From: Carya illinoinensis
Taxonomy: Eukaryota; Streptophyta; Magnoliopsida; Fagales; Juglandaceae
Assembly (NCBI RefSeq): GCF_018687715.1
Contig: NC_056760.1
Coordinates: 8,221,501 to 8,285,500, forward strand
Length of the DNA stretch: 64,000 bases
Direction of reading: 5' to 3'
Positions 60,701-64,000 of this stretch are shown in pieces (position 1 is the first letter of the stretch; each line of letters begins with the position of its first letter). The notes beneath the pieces were generated by a model. The model had not been told where the DNA came from. It saw only the letters and a list, made by a program, of their open reading frames with translations, and did no database searches. The position numbers and the translations under genes are program-made.

Positions 60701-61202
60701 TAGCTTGTGTGGAAGTTTTTTGTTAACTTACTGAGATTTGTAATCAAATCTCACTTTGGTAGTCCCAACTACCATTCCCCCCGAATGGTAGATCTTGTTA
60801 CGGGACCTGAAGGAGAATCAGGAGCTGATCAACTAGACACAGTTGACTAAGTGACGGTGCGACATAAATGTTGATATAGTAATTAACGTAAATTACTACC
60901 TGTACGATTGAGTTGCATCTCTACTACTTTTTGGATCATAATCATTTTGGACTAGTGTTGTGATCTTAGTTGTTCAATGGATTTTTATGTATGAAGTATG
61001 TTTTAAGTATTTGGGATATTTTCAATTTGGTGCATAGTATTGCTAAAGAAAAAATTTATCCGCTGCAAATATTGCATATTGTTATATGCATGTTAGGAAT
61101 ATTGCATCTTATATGTCATGAACGGGGGCAGGTAACCTTGTGTTGCATGTCTCGACGCTTCAAATGTCCGTCCGATCCCAAACAGAATTTGGGGGCGTCA
61201 CA
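57783..61202 (+). mobile_element. 3.4-kb LTR-like insertion in copia pol (probable solo LTR, Ty3/gypsy type)
   Basis: The block starts TGTAACAGCCCGC and ends TTTGGGGGCGTCACA, the complementary TG...CA ends common in long plant gypsy LTRs. Flanks are CCTTG and CCTTT. Alternatively, ends one base further left give a perfect ACCTT duplication (57777-57781, 61202-61206). It contains no gag-pol frame, only non-coding sequence and a hairpin repeat array at 60214-60510. About 150 codons of copia pol expected between the flanks are missing, so a deletion preceded or accompanied the insertion. Orientation is tentative. Confidence 0.6.
60214..60510 (+). repeat. Six-unit array of a hairpin-forming repeat
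   Basis: Six copies start near 60214, 60273, 60318, 60363, 60424 and 60470, each about 43 bp. Every unit contains AATACAT (AATACAT or AAATACAT context) paired with ATGTATT, enclosing CCACA-ACAAC-TGTGG, so each forms a two-part stem (7 + 5 bp) with a small internal loop. Spacing is irregular (45-61 bp), with CATGTTAA-TCAAGTTT sequence between some units. Confidence 0.92.
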
Positions 61203-62545
61203 CCTTTCCATCTTATTTATACCTCCTGTTTCTTCATCAATAGATTTCTTGGAGAGTGGAGAATTAGATTTATCAAATACTACATGCATAGATTCTTGTA
61301 GAGTCAAAGTTTTTTTATTGAATACTCTATAAATTTTACTATTAGTAGAATACTCGAAAAAGATACATTTATCATATTTTGCATCAAACTTGCCTAAATT
61401 ATCTCTATCATTTAAAATAAAACATTTGCATCCAAATACATGAAAATAACCAATATTGGGCTTTTTCTCATTCCAAAGCTCATAGGGAGTTTTATCTAAT
61501 TTAGACCTTAGCATAACTCTATTTATAACATAACATGCAGTACTTACCGCTTCGGCCCAAAAATAACTAGGCAAGTTGTTCTCATTAAGCATTGTTCTTG
61601 CCATCTCTTAAAGAGATCTATTTTTCCTCTCTACTACCCCATTTTGTTGAGGAGTTCGAGGAGCAGAAAATTGTGCACAAAACCATTTTCATCACAAAAT
61701 GTTTCAATATTTTTATTAACAAACTCTTTTCCCCTATCACTTCGGATACTTGAAATAGTATAACCCTTTTCATTTTGAATTTTTTTGCATAACTTGGTAA
61801 AGGCATTATGTGCCTCATCTTTATGAGTAAGAAAGATGACCCAAGTATATCTAGAGAAATCATCAACAATAACAAATGCATAATATTTTCCTCCTAGACT
61901 TGCAACTCTATTTGGTCCAAAAAGATCCATGTGTATCAGTTGCAATGGTCTAGTAGTGAAAATATGTTTCTTAGTTTTAAAAGAAGTTTTTGTTTGTTTA
62001 CCAAATTGACATGCATCACAAATTTTATCTTTAAGAAAATTTGTTTTTGGTAAACCTCTCACAAGATCATTTTTTGAAAGTTTGGAAATAAGTTCCATAT
62101 TGACATGACCTAATCTTCTATGCCATAGCCAACTAGTTTCATTTTGAGCTGAAAAGCAAATAGCATCTTGTGAGATAATTTCTTCAAAATCGATTGTATA
62201 AACATTATTGTTTCTAAAAGCAATAAAACAAATATTACAATCATGATCATTCAAAATAATGCATTTATCCATTTTGAAAGTAACTGTAAATCCTTTATCA
62301 CATAATTGACTTATACTCAAAAGATTATGTTTTAAACCTTCAACAAGTAGAACATCTTCAATTATGAGAGAAGATTCATTACTAATTTTACTTATTCCCA
62401 CGATCTTCCCTTTCGAGTTGTCTCCAAATGTCACGTGTCCTTCTTCTTTAGATTTACGATCAAAGAACTTAGTCTTGTCTCCCGTCATGTGTCTTGAACA
62501 TCCACTATCTAAAAACCACTTATTTTTGCTTGTGGATGACTTCAT
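61203..62545 (-). pseudogene. Copia protease-integrase segment, frameshifted
   Basis: Minus strand from 62545: KWFLDSGCSRHMTG gives the aspartic protease DSG. The GAG-pre-integrase zinc finger follows (WHRRLGHVN...CDACQFGK), then the integrase core with IHMDLFGP and IRSDRGKEF as the two Asp positions. The frame breaks near 61640, just before the third catalytic position (VVERKNR is readable in another frame). It resumes at 61604 as MARTMLNENNLPSYFWAEAV and ends against the inserted block at 61203. Confidence 0.9.
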
Positions 62546-62603
62546 GCATACCTATAAAAACAATTAAAATGATTTTTCTTAGTATCCAAGTTCTTTGGGT
62601 CCT

Positions 62604-64000
62604 TTATTTATTAGTATTAGAAGAAACAAGATTTTTAGGTACCCATATGACTCTAATAGTCATTGTATGATTTATTCTAATAGGACAAATATGATAATTA
62701 TGACCATTTATATTACAGAAATTGCAAATAGCATGTGACATATATGAAGAACTTGAATGATTATAATAATATCTTTTTTTGACAAAATTATTTTTATGAA
62801 AAGAATTTTGAATATTGGTCTTTGATGTAGAAGGATTATCAAAATTTTTTTTATAAGGTTTGTATTTTTGTTTTGGCATATATCCCAAACCTGCCTTGTC
62901 AAAAACACATCTTTGACTACCAAGAAGTTTTTCAAAATTTCTTTTTCCATTCGTAAAGTTTTCAACAATATTTTCTAAATCGGTTTTCTTCTTATTCAAT
63001 TCAAGATTTTCATCTTTCAAAATGATACTTTATTTTCTTAAAATATCAATTTCGTTTGTTAAAGAAGAATTTTTCTTTTTCAAAGCAGTATATTTGATAC
63101 CCAATTTTTCAAATTTCTCATAAATCTCTTCTAAAACATTTTGTAATTCTTCATATGAAGGATTTTCAATATTATCAAGATTTGTTACCTTAAGGTCATC
63201 TTTAGCCATAAGACAAAGATTTGCTGATTCTCCATTGCTTGCTTCACTATCTGAGCTACTTGAATCATCATCCCATGTAGCTTTCATTGCTTTCTTACCC
63301 TTGTTTCGATCTTTCTTTAGCAGAGGACAATCTGGTTTGATATGACCAGACTTATTGCATTTATAACAAATTAAAGTGTCATTTTTACCTGAATCTTTCT
63401 TGGAAAACTTTTTGAAAGATTTCGTCGGAGGAGTTTTATTTTTCTCTAAGAACCTCTGAATTTTTCTTATTATCATCGCAACTTCTTCATCTTTGTCTTC
63501 ATTTTCCTCATCGTCATCGCTTTCATTTTCATGAGGAACAGCTTTAAGTGCCAAACTCTTCTTTGGCTTTCCTTCTTTTTCTCCTCTTTTCAATGTGTAC
63601 TCATGGGTGATAAGTGACCCGATGAGTTCATTGACTTCGAGCTTCTTGAGGTCTCTAGTTTCAAGAATCGCTGTCACTTTTGATTCCCAGCATTTTAGTA
63701 GAGAGTTGAGAATTTTTCTTACTATCTCCACCTTGGAATAAACTTTGCTAAGAGCTGTCAAACTGTTTATGATGTTAGTAAAACAAGTGTGCATACTAGA
63801 AATAGATTCATTATCATTCATCTTAAACATTTCATATTTATGAGTAAGAATATAAATTTTTGATTCCTTGACTTGCGAAGTTCCTTCATAAGTAACTTCC
63901 AAGTTATCCCAAATTTATTTTGCCGTAACACAAGTCATTATTCTATTAAACTCATTTCCATTGAGAGCATTAAATAATAAATTCATAGCAGTTAAATTCA
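62604..64000 (-). pseudogene. Copia gag, with two in-frame stops; continues past the window
   Basis: One minus-strand frame runs from the window edge to 62604 with stops at TAA 63917-63915 (before IWDNLEVTYEGTSQ) and TAA 63032-63030. It carries the capsid-like helical region, an acidic stretch (NESDDDEENEDKDEE), the zinc knuckle CYKCNKSGHIKPDC (CX2CX4HX4C) and a coiled coil. A second knuckle-like CNFCNINGHNYHIC lies near the end. The two nonsense changes are the only breaks seen in this frame. Confidence 0.9.

Larger units (their letters stand above)
54060..64000 (-). mobile_element. Degenerate Ty1/copia LTR retrotransposon (SIRE-like), 5' end beyond the window
   Basis: Order on the minus strand from the window edge: gag, protease, integrase, (inserted block), reverse transcriptase, RNase H, antisense ORF, polypurine tract, 3' LTR. 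This pol order (integrase before RT) defines copia. Long LTRs, a second zinc-knuckle segment and a long region between RNase H and the 3' LTR suggest the SIRE/Maximus group. It is dead: stop codons in gag, frameshifts in integrase and RT, and a 3.4-kb insertion with missing pol sequence. The five bases before the LTR, AAGAG (54055-54059), should reappear beyond the 5' LTR. Confidence 0.88.

Noticed and set aside
1..64000. CRISPR arrays, bacterial operons, integrons or phage-type systems
   Set aside because: The window is eukaryotic. The only regularly repeated array (60214-60510) has irregular spacers and plant LTR context.

Overview
The window is plant nuclear DNA, almost certainly from a woody eudicot. 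Supporting evidence: intron-split genes with GT-AG introns, AT-rich intergenic DNA, many dinucleotide microsatellites, plant gene families (xi-class glutathione transferase, NARROW LEAF 1, berberine-bridge-like oxidase, chloroplast cytochrome c6A, MIR167) and plant transposons of every major class. Fagales (for example the walnut family) is my guess from the look of the small repeat families. That is an impression only.

Layout. (1) 2.2-16.8 kb: three tandem copies of a six-exon glutathionyl-hydroquinone reductase gene, all on + and all with complete core reading frames. Their leader exons have diverged: copy 1 starts with an ATG in frame, copy 2 has a frame-shifted overlapping upstream ORF, and copy 3 has GTG at that position. 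The introns carry a SINE nested in a MITE (copy 2), and a TRIM plus a 179-bp tandem duplication that doubles a splice acceptor (copy 3). (2) 20.1-28 kb: a NARROW LEAF 1-like trypsin-fold protease, 602 aa in five coding exons, with a dead LINE fragment in its first coding intron. (3) 28-44 kb: a long stretch with no protein gene that I can support, but with a convincing MIR167 hairpin on the minus strand at 34.85-35.21 kb, MITE copies and two GC-rich islands. (4) 44.0-46.1 kb: two near-identical 968-bp non-autonomous Helitrons in direct orientation, the second ending 194 bp before (5) an intronless berberine-bridge-enzyme-like FAD oxidase at 46.3-48.0 kb. (6) 48.6-49.3 kb: a TIR element. (7) 50.05-53.26 kb, minus strand: cytochrome c6A in six exons. 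(8) 54.06 kb to the window end, minus strand: a decayed Ty1/copia retrotransposon with its 3' LTR, an antisense coiled-coil ORF, broken gag and pol, and an inserted 3.4-kb LTR-like block that contains a six-unit array of a perfect-stem hairpin repeat.

The genes do not form a pathway. The reductase, the BBE-like oxidase and cytochrome c6A are all redox proteins, but nothing in the sequence ties them together. The strongest non-textbook signals are the MIR167 locus with its long loop, the leader divergence and duplicated acceptor in the reductase array, the twin Helitrons, the hairpin array, and the antisense ORF of the copia element.
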